A stretch of DNA of 64,000 bases from Caprella mutica (lineage: Eukaryota; Arthropoda; Malacostraca; Amphipoda; Caprellidae), in NCBI GenBank assembly GCA_947561585.1, contig CANNZV010002489.1, positions 1-64,000 of the forward strand, written 5' to 3'. The notes below the pieces were generated by a model. That model was not told where the DNA came from. It did no database searches and saw nothing but the letters and a program-made list of their open reading frames with translations. Numbering within the stretch: the first letter of the stretch is position 1; every line of letters begins with the position of its first letter. Of the stretch, positions 1 through 11,182 are shown one piece after another. Made by a program: the position numbers and the translations under genes.

Positions 1-284
1 GGGCTCATGATCGGAGGGGGGGCTCTTGACCGTACCCCAGGAAAAAGTGTCCGTTTAACCGATCAGCGTCAGCTGAAACGTTACATTATTAGTTTAGTTG
101 GGAATTTAAACTTTGTAAGTTTTCTTCAACAGCATTTCAAAGAAACTCTAATCTCAAATTAATATTGAATAAATTTTAATGAAAATATTATATTATTTAT
201 ATAACTTACTCAACTAAATGTACGTACGAAATAATAAGGTAAGCCAAATAAAACCAAGATATTAGCAACAAAAGATATAGGGGA

Positions 285-480
285 GAACCGGGAGCATTCG
301 GACACTTTTGGGGAAAACTGAATAATTCGTAAACTAATTCGAATTTAACCATATAAATATTTCTGTATGTAGATAAATCATGTTACTTCAATTTTATTGA
401 GACTGTTTTACAGTTTAAACCTTCATTCGAAAGTTATAAGACAAAATGTAAGAGAGATTCAAGTGTCCGAATGCTCCTTC
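285..480. repeat. short inverted repeat with attcggacac motif
   Basis: The segment ggagcattcggacactttt near 290 is answered by caagtgtccgaatgctcc near 461, giving an inverted pair about 190 bp apart. The same attcggacac motif recurs near 510-530 and in the foldback element downstream, so these are probably pieces of one DNA-transposon family. No coding sequence was recognised here. Confidence 0.45.
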
Positions 481-844
481 CTATAGAGGGAGAATTCGGA
501 CCAGCTGTGAGGATGATTCGGACACCATAAAAATGGTTAAGACATTGGAAATTTGGGTAATTAAACGATAGGATTGTATTCGGATCTACTAATTTAATTG
601 AAATAAACCATAACGACTTGTTATTCACAGTAATAATTCATCGTATTTGAAATTTTATCATAATGATATTACTGTAATGATTGAACATTTACTCCAACAA
701 AATAAATATATAATCACAGTGAAATTATCCTTATATTTAATAGTTAAATATAAAAAACAAATGGTATAACTATATCCTTTTACTTTGGGTATAACTATTT
801 CCTTTTTCTTTGAATTCACTAAAATTAGTAAATTACATCTTAAA

Positions 845-2000
845 TATTTCATCGAATGTTTAAAGTATAGTCCGTGAATGTTTTTGGAATATATTCTTTA
901 TTACGGCCTCTATCATTTTTCCTTTTATAATGAAAAGGCATGAATACGATCGCCAAACTGTCAAATAAAGACACTAATATTTAAAGTTGCAACTAATCTT
1001 ATAAACGTTAATGCTATGCCAATTAAAATAGTTCAGAATGTCCTTTTTAATAAGAATTACTTCAATAAATTGTAATGGTGGACTGAATCGGATACAGAGG
1101 GAAGGTTCATACACCGCCCGAACCAACCTAAAGAATAGTGTCCGAACCCTCCCAAATGACACTTCAAAATTTAAAACATCACCATTTTTCTAATTTCATT
1201 TGTATTTGTGTGATTTTTTAACACACCAAACATAACGTAAAATATTGATATAATTCATATATTTTAGATTGAGAATCAGTTTCGTATTCACATAGTCCAC
1301 ACACGATCCAATTGAATCACGAAAAATTACATCAATAATTCAATATTGAAGAAAACAGTAATTAACACCTCGGGGGCGACACACTGCATCTCCGCACTGG
1401 ATCTTTCATATAGCTGACGGGTAACACGTCGCACACATTCAGTTGCAATAAGAGGTAGGTAGTTCCAACAATTATAAACATGTTTAAACGAGTTGTTCGA
1501 ACTAAGAACCAATGCAGAGATGTAGCATTTCGCCCCCGAGGGGTAATTTACTGTTTTCTTCAATACTGAATTATTGATGTAATTTTTCGTGATTTTTAAT
1601 TTTTAATTGTCATTTGGGATGAATCGGACACTTCTGTTGAGGTTGGTTCGGACGGTGTCCGAGCCTTCCCTCTGTATCCGATTCAGTCCACCATTACAAT
1701 TTATTGAAGTAATTGTAATGAAAAAGGACATTCTGAACTTGAAGTCAATTATTTTAATTGACATGGCATTCGTTCATAAGATTAGTTGCTACTTTTAATA
1801 TTAGTGTCTTTATTTGACAGTTTGGCGATCGTATTCATGCCTTTTCTTTATAAAAAGAAAACTGATAAAGTCCGTAATAAAGAAGGTATTCAAAAAAACA
1901 TTTCGTGAATTCCAAAAGGGTTTATCTGTCAGAAAAGCTGCTGCAATTGGAGGTGTAGCAAAATCTACACTAATGAAATATACTTTAAATATTCGATGAA
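845..2000. mobile_element. foldback DNA element with ~500-bp inverted arms
   Basis: Positions about 848-1402 are the imperfect reverse complement of about 1509-1998. Landmarks in both arms are cctcgggggcga with its complement, the stretch ending in tcggacac, and ctttatttgacagtttggcg. The right arm is longer because it keeps a block encoding a helix-turn-helix (see 1830-1999) that the left arm has lost. The spacer is about 105 bp. This is a non-autonomous foldback element or two head-to-head copies; I saw no clear target duplication. Confidence 0.65.
1830..1999 (+). pseudogene. relic of a pogo/pipsqueak-type helix-turn-helix (transposase N-terminus)
   Basis: The translated frame contains REFQKGLSVRKAAAIGGVAK followed by STLMKY. 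This matches the shape of the HTH_psq/pogo DNA-binding module (hydrophobic-x-x-G-x-S-hydrophobic-x-x-A-A-x-x-x-x-V-x-x-S-T-L). The frame has no ATG close upstream and stops straight after the motif, and it lies inside the right arm of a foldback element. I infer a fragment of a Tigger/pogo-like transposase that mobilised the element. A host Psq-domain gene is possible but unlikely given the truncation. Confidence 0.5.
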
Positions 2001-2829
2001 ATTCGATGTATAGCTATTAAATGTTTTTTGATTTAATGAATATTATTAAATGGATATACTCTATTGATAAAACAATCTAAATACAAAATTCTTTCAATTT
2101 TTTATTCTTCTCTTATTTTATTATATTTCTAATATTAATTTGTATGATGCGGTTCCACACCGATTTCATCATTTAATGTAGTTTGTTGCTGGACACTTCA
2201 TGATTTTTTTATGACTTGAAGGCAGCAGGTTTCCTTTTCAGCTAATGAACAAATCCACTCTTCAAAAAGTTAATATAATTAATTAGCAGAATTTCAACCC
2301 TTCTGGAATCCTGGAAAGTACGACCAGTTCATTTCCAATGGTCCCAGCCAATATTATTATTATTGTTATTACACCTCCATCTCCTCATTGACGTCAAATT
2401 CGTTGGCGATGTGGTTTGCCATGAGGGAGCCAAGTTTTAGCACGCATTTTGTCTGTGAAGACTGAAGAGTACTGTTTGGAAATCATTCTTAAGATACTTC
2501 TCAGCCCATAGTAACATTGATTGATTTATTGTGTGTATCCTTCGAAACAGGCCTGGTAACAGGTGAAACATAAGAGGCGATTACTTTTAGTGTTATACAG
2601 TGGGTGGCTTTTAAGAAGTTTCCCACACATACACTTATAAAAAACTTCATCACTAGTTTCCAATGGTTTCCTCTCGAGTTCTCTCTCGATCAAGGACAGT
2701 TATGTCTCGTAGTTTCTTTGCAATTGTCCGTTTTCTTGCGAGTAATCTTCAAGAGATCGGCAAGAAATTTCTTCACTGTACGTGACCGTAGGCATAATAA
2801 ATTCAATTTTATTCCATATATAATTTTTT
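2001..2829. other. non-coding stretch, nothing recognised
   Basis: AT-rich sequence with only short open frames that lack ATG starts or family resemblance. A small ATT microsatellite-like run sits near 2350. No gene, RNA or clear element is visible. Confidence 0.5.
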
Positions 2830-3360
2830 GAAAAGTAGTGCTGCCGCTACATTTTGCTGTAGCGGTAGCGCCGCAGTTTTTATGAAAATGTAGTCAGCAT
2901 GTAGCAGCCGCGCCGCTGTTTTTCAAAGTAGCGCTGCCCACCTCTGTCTATATTTGTGAAAGTTTCGTCATACAGACCCTCAAGTTTGCATGCTCAAATA
3001 GACTTGTCAAGTTTACATGAACGTGTGTAGTCAGTAGCCACCTATACGTAGCATTATTTTATCATCAGTTGGTCTGAATGTTTATCATTGTTTGAATATC
3101 AGTTGGTTGCACCTCGCAGATTTGTCTCAATAAAACGTAGAACTCATAAATTAGCGCATATGTTTTATCTAAATTAGTCGGACAAAGTATTTTTTTAAAG
3201 AAGCGGCAGTGCCGTTACGCAAGAAAACCTCTAGCGCTTCTGAAAAAGTAGCGGCGCTGCCGATACACATTAGCTCAGAAATAGCGGCACAGCCACTACA
3301 GAAAAAAAAAACTTTTAGCGCACGCTACAAGTAGCGGCGATGTGCCCACCTCCAGTTATA
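2830..3360. mobile_element. GC-rich palindromic repeat, hAT-like terminus
   Basis: Two clusters (about 2838-2955 and 3195-3355) carry repeated gtagcggc and gccgctac motifs, far more GC-rich than the surroundings. Each cluster ends with the same word, cgctgcccacctctg near 2935 and gatgtgcccacctccag near 3338. The terminus tgcccacctctg, read as cagaggtgggca on the other strand, is like the ends of many hAT elements. The two clusters are in the same orientation, so these are probably two solo ends or tandem fragments. Confidence 0.4.
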
Positions 3361-4140
3361 GTTAACTGCCAAACTCTAGTTCCTAGAAAAATAATAAAGA
3401 AATATTCACGTAGCAATCAATGCTATTTAATATTTTCCAGTCACAACACGGTCACGTCAAAGTGATATCGATCAGCTGATTACCATACCCAATATAGTCA
3501 TTAAATACTGCCCTCAACCTATCCCAGCCATGCTACTCTAGCCATTCACACAGGACACATTTTATCCCACCGATACAGTGTGGGAAGCGAACACACTTAC
3601 AACCGTCCTACATAAGGAAAATTTCATAGATACTGTATTACACGAAAATACAATTTAGACTCTCTTGTAATACTGGTATAAGCTATTCCTAACCAATATT
3701 AGCATGAATGCTCAAATTTAAGAAAATCTTTAGTCTGAATTGCATATTAAGTGTACAGGCAGAACCCTAGTATACCTACTTAATTCTCTTTACTCTACGA
3801 CAGAAATAGCTAGCTAACGGTATTTGAATATTAATAATACACATCACGTAAGTCAGTAGAGTATACCTTAATAAGGTGGGAAATAGATGAGCAATTTTTA
3901 ATGACATTTTACTAATAAAAAATATGATTTTCAACAGTTTATAGAAAATTTCGATTTAACTTAAGTTGCATATAAAATATATAATCTAACTATACATTTT
4001 AGTAATATATTTCACTTCAAAAGAAGTAGCTAATAATTGTTAAAAATATAGATGGAAGGAAATTAACGTTAACAGAAATAGAACTAACGCAACACTCAAA
4101 ACATAAATATATTTAACAATTCAAAAATTAAAGGCAGAGC
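3361..4140. other. non-coding region downstream of fax
   Basis: AT-rich sequence just 3' of the fax minisatellite in transcription sense. I could not find a minus-strand AATAAA close to the fax stop, so the true 3' end of the transcript is not resolved. Nothing else is recognised. Confidence 0.4.
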
Positions 4141-4145
4141 AGAGT

Positions 4146-4741
4146 TTGGCCCAATCTTCAAAAGGTTTGGACCAATCTTCAGAAGGTTTGGACCAATCTT
4201 CAGAAGGTTTGGACCAATCTTCAGAAGGTTTGGACCAATCTTCAGAAGGTTTGGACCAATCTTCAGAAGGTTTGGACCAATCTTCAGAAGGTTTGGACCA
4301 ATCTTCAGAAGGTTTGGACCAATCTTCAGAAGGTTTGGACCAATCTTCAGAAGGTTTGGACCAATCTTCAGAAGGTTTGGACCAATCTTCAGAAGGTTTG
4401 GACCAATCTTCAGAAGGTTTGGACCAATCTTCAGAAGGTTTGGACCAATCTTCAGAAGGTTTGGACCAATCTTCAGAAGGTTTGGACCAATCTTCAGAAG
4501 GTTTGGACCAATCTTCAGAAGGTTTGGACCAATCTTCAGAAGGTTTGGACCAATCTTCAGAAGGTTTGGACCAATCTTCAGAAGGTTTGCCCCAATCTTC
4601 AGAAGGTTTGCCCCAATCTTCAGAAGGTTTGCCCCAATCTTCAGAAGGTTTGCCCCAATCTTCAGAAGGTTTGGCCCAATCTTCAGAAGGTTTGGCCCAA
4701 TCTTCAGAAGGTTTGGCCCAATCTTCAGAAGGTTTGCCCCA
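4146..4741. repeat. 21-bp minisatellite abutting the fax stop codon
   Basis: About 28 head-to-tail copies of a 21-bp unit, on the plus strand caatcttcagaaggtttgga plus one base. Variants are arranged in blocks: ggacc through most of the array, then gcccc, then ggccc, then one gcccc at the right end. The array ends within a few bases of the fax TAA (4744-4742, minus strand), so it lies in the 3' UTR. Because 21 is a multiple of 3, the plus strand is open for over 200 codons, but that frame starts at TTG and ends as the antisense of fax exon 7, so it is not a gene. Confidence 0.9.
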
Positions 4742-7700
4742 TTATCCCGTAAGTGGCGGAGAGGTGATGACTCTATTCCAGTCTGCCCAATACTTCGCCT
4801 TCATCCTCTCAGTGTAAGCCCTCAGGTTCTTGAAATCCTCTGTAAAATCAATGCATTTACATGAAATATATATATTTACAGTTAATCATTTGGCAGAAGT
4901 AGAAATATTACCAGTGATATAAAGAGCCATGACGCTGCGAGGCATGTTGTACAGCGCTTGGGACAACATAGCGAAAATGGCGCAGTCAACCACATGCGGC
5001 TCATCACCATAAAAGAAAGCTTTGTCTCCTGAAAAGTAGAAAATATAGTTCTGGGATAGTAAATACATATGTAAAGTAACTCTCTTGATATGAAATTATA
5101 GTCAAAGGTATTCTTATTTCACGACTGATAAGGTAACGGAAAATTCGTCCCCAGCGTTAAGAGGTCAACTGTAATCGAATAAAGAGGAAACAAAACTATC
5201 GCAGTTAAGCCTTACATACCTAGATATACAGAAAGAGCTTCCAAGTCTTTCTTCATGAACATGTTGATGTCAGAGTTAGTATGTCTTCCAATTCCCTGAA
5301 CATAAGTGGCGTCTTTTATCATTTTGGTCACTTTGTGTTTGAATATGAATCGGAGTAAGAAAGGCATATCGTGGTGCTCAAAAAGAGAGTAGCACTCGTC
5401 CACCACGTAACGCCAGTGAGCTACTGCCCTGTACAAAAACATTACCCAACATTAGTTCTAAAAAACAGACTAAATAGAGATATATACACAAACCAGTCAG
5501 TAGTTTAGCTAACTAACTTTATAGTATCTTCAAATTTTAACGAGTACACTATATTCTAGGTTTACAATAATCTTAGCGAAATGTCAATAACAAATAATAT
5601 ACCAGTAGAAGTGTTCTTCCATCATTATTCTCATGGATAACCCAATGGCCTTTTCTTGGCTTGGAACATTCTCATCAGGATACTTCTTGAACTTGTCTTG
5701 TAACATCTGGAAAAAGAAACTTAATTTGTAGGAATAATATATATGAAATAGAAGTAGAAATTAAGTAACCCAAAACTAATTGGGAGAAGCAGTCTATATA
5801 AATGTAGCTATCTAGGTAATATTAGAACAAAAATTATTTCACTAGTACATGTCTCTCCCTCTCCCGTTCAAATTTCAGGTAGCTAAATGCCTATATCATG
5901 AGGACAACATTTATACATATGATATTGCACAAGTTTTGTGATTATGCGGACTGAAGCATAAAAATTATAATCGTCAATCATTATAAAAATTAATTTTCAG
6001 TAAACTAATTCTTCAAAACTTGACGGAGTTCCTAAAAATATATTAGGTAATTTCCTTTAATAATTTTTTTTTCATTTTATTAATATATGGCCATAAAATC
6101 ATCTCTCAGATCTCCACTACTGATAAATATTTTGTAACAAGTTTTCTAAAGCATTGAAAATATTATATACAAAGTAAAAATAAAATCTGGAAACTATAAA
6201 TACGAACCAATTTAAAGAATCTGATAATTATCACAAAAAAGTACGAAAAGACATTGAGAAGCATGACAAAAGACATTGAGAAGCATGACAAAAGACATTG
6301 AGAAGCATGACAAAAGACATTGAGAAGCATGACAAAAGACATTGAGAAGCATGACAAAAGACATTGAGAAGCATGACAAAAGACATTGAGAAGCATGACA
6401 AAAGACATTGAGAAGCATGACAAAAGACATTGAGAAGCATGACAAAAGACATTGAGAAGCATGACAAAAGACATTGAGAAGCATGACAAAAGACATTGAG
6501 AAGCATGACAAAAGACATTGAGAAGCATGACAAAAGACATTGAGAAGCATGACAAAAGACATTGAGAAGCATGACAAAAGACATTGAGAAGCATGACAAA
6601 AGACATTGAGAAGCATGACAAAAGACATTGAGAAGCATGACAAAAGACATTGAGAAGCATGACAAAAGACATTGAGAAGCATGACAAAAGACATTGAGAA
6701 GCATGACAAAAGACATTGAGAAGCATGACAAAAGACATTGAGAAGCATGACAAAAGACATTGAGAAGCAAGACAAAAGACATTGAGTAGCAAGACAAAAG
6801 ACATTGAGTAGCAAGACAAAAGACATTGAGTAGCAAGACAAAAGACATTGAGTAGCAAGACAAAAGACATTGAGTAGCAAGACAAAAGACATTGAGTAGC
6901 AAGACAAAAGACATTGAGTAGCAAGACAAAAGACATTGAGTAGCAAGACAAAAGACATTGAGTAGCAAGACAAAAGACATTGAGTAGCAAGACAAAAGAC
7001 ATTGAGTAGCAAGACAAAAGACATTGAGTAGCAAGACAAAAGACATTGAGTAGCAAGACAAAAGACATTGAGTAGCAAGACAAAAGACATTGAGTAGCAA
7101 GACAAAAGACATTGAGTAGCAAGACAAAAGACATTGAGTAGCAAGACAAAAGACATTGAGTAGCAAGACAAAAGACATTGAGTAGCAAGACAAAAGACAT
7201 TGAGTAGCAAGACAAAAGACATTGAGTAGCAAGACAAAAGACATTGAGTAGCAAGACAAAAGACATTGAGTAGCAAGACAAAAGACATTGAGAAGCAAGA
7301 CAAAAGACATTGAGAAGCAAGACAAAAGACATTGAGAAGCAAGACAAAAGACATTGAGAAGCAAGACAAAAGACATTGAGAAGCAAGACAAAAGACATTG
7401 AGAAGCATGACAAAAGACATTGAGAAGCATGACAAAAGACATTGAGAAGCATGACAAAAGACAGAGAAGCATGACAAAAGATAGAGAAGCATGACAAAAG
7501 ACAGAGAAGCATGACAAAAGACAGAGAAGCATGACAAAAGACAGAGAAGCATGACAAAAGACAGAGAAACACGACAAAAGACAGAGAAACACGACAAAAG
7601 ACAGAAACACGACAAAAGATAGAAGCATGACAAAAGATAGAAGCATGACAAAAGATAGAAGCATGACAAAAGATAGAAGCATGACAAAAGATAGAAGCAT

Positions 7701-10011
7701 GACAAAAGATAGAAGCATGACAAAAGATAGAAGCATGACAAAAGATAGAAGCATGACAAAAGATAGAAGCATGACAAAAGATAGAAGCATGACAAAAGAT
7801 AGAAGCATGACAAAAGATAGAAGCATGACAAAAGAGGTCATATTTTCAGGCCTAATAGCCTGAAAATTGTAAATCTAGGAAAGCAAGAAAAAAATCTGAT
7901 GTTGAAGCAGTTCAAGAAACTTCAAAAATAACTTAAGAATCCAAGGATAATAGACTAGCCTCAATCAAGCATGCAATTAATATTTCACGATTTGTAGGAT
8001 CTCACAATCAAAGAGCAAATAAATACACGATTGATACAGGTACTTCAAATATTTAATAAAATAAAACTCTAAGTTGAAAGAATAAAATAGGAATATTACA
8101 GCATGGATGTAAAAAAGAATATTCATTGGGGCTATTAAGATTTCCATCTAACTAAGAAAATGGAGACTTGGTGAGGGTTTCCGAAATAAAACCACACCTA
8201 AGGCGTTTACGAATAAGGATAAGATATTTGTAACATTTAATATTACCTGAATAATGAGTTCAGAGTCATAATAGTCTTTCTTGTTGAAAGTAATCCATGG
8301 TACCTTGTTCTTGGGGCCCATGGGAGCTTCAACGTCCAGCTGAAAATAATGTAAACAACAGTTTAGCAAAGTAAGGAATAAGATAATAATTCTATTCTTA
8401 ATTGTATAATAGCAACTCACAACATATCTTATGTTCATCATTCTAAAGAAAGTCTCCAGTTTGACAGAGAAAGGCGTTGCGCAAGGACATGACCTGCCTC
8501 TTGGTAGAGTGTGAAGAACTACTATGTCCTTGCCAGCTGCATTCCAAATATCCCTGCGAAAAGAACGATAAAGATGCTGTAGTTAATTTTCTGACGCAAT
8601 GAACAAATCAAATAATTTAGTAGAAAAAATTGCAATATTAAATGTTTTTACATTATAACTAGCGCAGACTAGGATTTTCCTACATAATATACAAGAAGGA
8701 GATAAACCATTTATTACGGATTTACTTACAAATAAATATAATTAATCAACGACTTTAATGTAGTTGGGGTTTTAACGTTTGCTTCAGAACTTGAGGCCAT
8801 ATCATAAAGGTCAAAAGGGAGTTAATTTAAACGGACTGGAAAAAGCCGTCAGAAAGGAAAGCAGTTCCATGAACAAACAAAAGTCAGTGGCTCACCTACC
8901 ACCAGTCTGTAACAATGTTCATGGAAGCAGAAAAGCTACTTCGTGATTGTAGTCACTTGCCACCGGTGGCTGCACTCACGGAAGGAAGAGGAAAATAAAG
9001 AGGTGACTGTATAATGTATATGAAGCCTACTAGTATATATATATAACCCTAGCGCTATCCTCTAAAACTAAAAATAGCGTTAAAAAATTATAAACATAGT
9101 AAAATTAAAACAGACCATGCAGAATACAAATTACAATAGTTAGAGGCTGAATTGATGCCACCACTTCTCTTCCATTCACCGCAGTGTTTCAGGATAAGAG
9201 CCCCTGTGTCTTACGTATATATGTATATAAAAGACATAAAGTAGATATATAAACAAACGTCACAGACTATCTACGGTTAGCCATAAGTCGAATTCATATT
9301 TGTGAATGACTATGACAATAGAATAAAAATTAATGAATAATGATTTGGATCAACTAGTGTAGCTATATGATAAGTTCGGAGAAGGAAGGGTCAAAGGAAG
9401 GATCTTTTAATATTTTTCAAGAGAATCATCCTAAGTTTGGAGATCGATTTTGAAGATTTATAAGGATATAACTGATATAAATATACTTTTACCTACATTT
9501 GCATGAAATATCGATGGTACAATGTAAAAATTCGAAATTTTATTTTTCGTGTAAACTTCATTTTCAAAATGTTGCTTCAGCCCTTCCTCCACAGATGGCA
9601 TCATATAACCAGTAAATATTCTCTATTTAGCAATAAATCAATTGACTACTAAAATAGTCAGTTTAAAGTCAATACAATGAATGAAAAGGTTAATTTAAAT
9701 TACCTGAGATGCTGTCGTTTCCTCCATTTGGAAATCTTGTAGCAAACAGCAACAGCAGCAATACCAAATATTATCTTCTTGTTCCTGAATAGGAATCCAA
9801 TGACGCCTCTTCCGAACCCCACTGGTCCATTGGTCCAACAACCCCATCTAGGCCTGAAACCACCTACAAAATCTTGACCGAATCTAGCTACACCAGGAGG
9901 TCCGAATTCACCAGGAGGGCCAAATCCACCAGGAGGTCCGAACCCACCAGGAGGTCCGAACCCACCAGGGGGGCCAAATCCACCGGGAAAAGAAGGAGCA
10001 GCACCTTCCAT
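4742..10011 (-). CDS. fax: failed axon connections (FAXC) homologue, metaxin/GST-like protein
   Basis: Seven minus-strand exons join in phase: 10011-9704, 8553-8421, 8339-8247, 5706-5603, 5428-5220, 5028-4912 and 4839-4742, giving 353 aa; introns are GT/AG. The N-terminus has Gly-Phe-Gly-Pro-Pro repeats (residues about 9-40) and a hydrophobic segment (about 80-91) followed by basic residues, suggesting a membrane anchor. The FAXC/metaxin GST fold follows: DIVVLHTLPRG, SPFxLKLE-like PFSVKLETFFR, MGPKNKVPWITFNKKDYYDS, then GDEPHVVDCAIFAMLSQ and a terminal MKAKYWADWN. Drosophila fax is a neuronal protein that interacts genetically with Abl in axon guidance; enzymatic activity is not established. 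An acceptor-like tract ending near 10025 hints at a 5' UTR intron. The third intron holds a 1.6-kb minisatellite and the 3' UTR another. Length is slightly short for the family. Confidence 0.93.
6245..7838. repeat. 22/20/18-bp minisatellite inside fax intron 3
   Basis: About 75 tandem units. From left to right: 22-bp units acaaaagacattgagaagca-tg, a central block with gagtagcaag, a short block with gagaagcaag, a return to gcatg, then from about 7458 a 20-bp version lacking two bases (acagag), and from about 7617 an 18-bp version (gatagaagcatg). Similar units are clustered, as expected of local unequal exchange. In the fax transcript the units read as pyrimidine-rich RNA containing cttctc and gtctttt. 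All minus-strand frames are open for about 500 codons, but this is a property of the repeat, not a gene. Confidence 0.95.
8755..9200 (+). mobile_element. dispersed repeat, copy 1 (gggttttaacgt family)
   Basis: Starts near gtagttggggttttaacgtt and ends near ttcaggataagagcccctg. It is clearly the same sequence as 10370-10855 and 57245-57635, with shared blocks tcagaaaggaaagcagt, gctgcactcacgga and tgaagcctac. It lies in the fax intron between exons 1 and 2. It is probably a retroposon or other interspersed element of about 400-480 bp; I could not assign a class. Confidence 0.7.
9890..9990 (-). repeat. in-frame FGPPGG coding repeat in fax exon 1
   Basis: About five 18-bp units encode GGFGPP in the N-terminal region of fax. 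Purity varies (ccaccaggaggtccgaac and ccaccaggggggccaaat). Such Gly/Pro tracts are expected to be disordered. The region adds to the pattern of tandem expansion in this locus. Confidence 0.85.
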
Positions 10012-10369
10012 AACTAGTGACGATCTATTTAAGGAGGAAAAGAAATTAACGATCTAATTTACATTATATTGAGGAATTCAATATGGTGATTAAATCCGGA
10101 TGTAATCAAAATAAATGTTCAGTAGCTAATTCGAAAGAAGTATCCAAATAATTTAAAAAGTTACGAGCGCAACTACATTTAACTAAAAAAAAGTTAAAAC
10201 ATGGCAATTGTAAATTATCAGACTGTTCAACAGGTCCGATCATAAGAAAAAAATATGATGGCCTAATTATTACTCAATTTACATTTTAATCTGTATCCAT
10301 GATAGGTAGCTAACTCCATGTATCAAGGATACCAATTAAAATAAACATTAGCAAAATAATGATTAATTT

Positions 10370-10855
10370 AGTAGGGGTTTAACGTCTGCATCAGAACTAA
10401 AGGTCTTGTCGCTGACGTCAAAAGGAAATTAAATACAAGGGACTGGAAGAAGCAGTCAGAAAGGAAAGTGGCTCTATGAAAAAAATCATTTACAACCGTC
10501 GGTGACAATGCTCACGAATGCAGAAAAACTACTCCGTGAATGCAGTCACTCCGGTGGAATGTCACCAAGGAATTTAGTCACCAAGGAATGTGACTAAAAG
10601 GGACACAAGCACCGGTGGCTGCACTCACGGATGGAAGAGGAAAATTAAGGTGATAGTAAATGAAGCCTACGAGCCTATCTAACACAAAACCTAAGACCTC
10701 GTACTTACAGAGCATAACCCTAGCGCTATCCTCTAAAACTGCAAGTAGCGTTAAAAAAAATTCAAATTACAACAGTTCGGGGCCCATGGGTCGCCAACCC
10801 ACTTCTCTTCCATTCACCACAGACAGCTTCAGGATAGAACCCTGGGGGATAGTTA
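10370..10855 (+). mobile_element. dispersed repeat, copy 2 (gggttttaacgt family)
   Basis: Begins tagtaggggtttaacgtctg and ends near gaaccctgggggatag. It aligns along its length with copies at 8755 and 57245 in the same orientation. It lies just upstream of the fax first coding exon, so it may overlap the fax promoter or 5' UTR intron. No open frame longer than 66 codons is present. Confidence 0.7.
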
Positions 10856-11066
10856 AATAATAATTAAGCTATTAGCCTATTAGGTACCGTATATGCTGTA
10901 ACAATAGCCTATATATTTTTCATTATGATAAAAAATATGGAACAATTCAACAATTGGTAAATTCCTCCAATGATTAATCATTCATGCGACTCTTCTTTAA
11001 TTTCTTAAGTAGAATCAAATAATTACAAATGTGACATGCTTAGTTAAATATTTGAATGTCATATTT

Positions 11067-11182
11067 CAGAGGCTGGCAAACTGAAAGCCAATTTTTGAGC
11101 CATAATTTTACAAGCTTTTGAGCCAAGCCAATTCGGCTCATTATAGAAAATTTTAAGCCAATTACATATATCTGAGTTTTGA
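11067..11182. repeat. gagccaagccaatt-type dispersed repeat fragment
   Basis: The segment from gaggctggcaaactg through ttttgagccaagccaattcg recurs near 33230-33590 and 36378-36480 (gaggctggaaaattgtaag, gagccaagccaatttgac). It is an interspersed repeat family, class unknown. Confidence 0.55.

Noticed and set aside
4146..4817. 223-codon plus-strand frame of DQSSEGL repeats
   Set aside because: It starts at TTG, is a minisatellite whose period is a multiple of three, and its C-terminal 25 residues are the antisense of fax exon 7.
6163..7841. Three minus-strand frames of 469-539 codons (LLSCFSMSFVML-type)
   Set aside because: All three frames are open only because the 22-bp repeat lacks stops; the array lies in a fax intron.
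7627..7863. MTKDRS repeat frame
   Set aside because: Product of the 18-bp part of the same intronic minisatellite.
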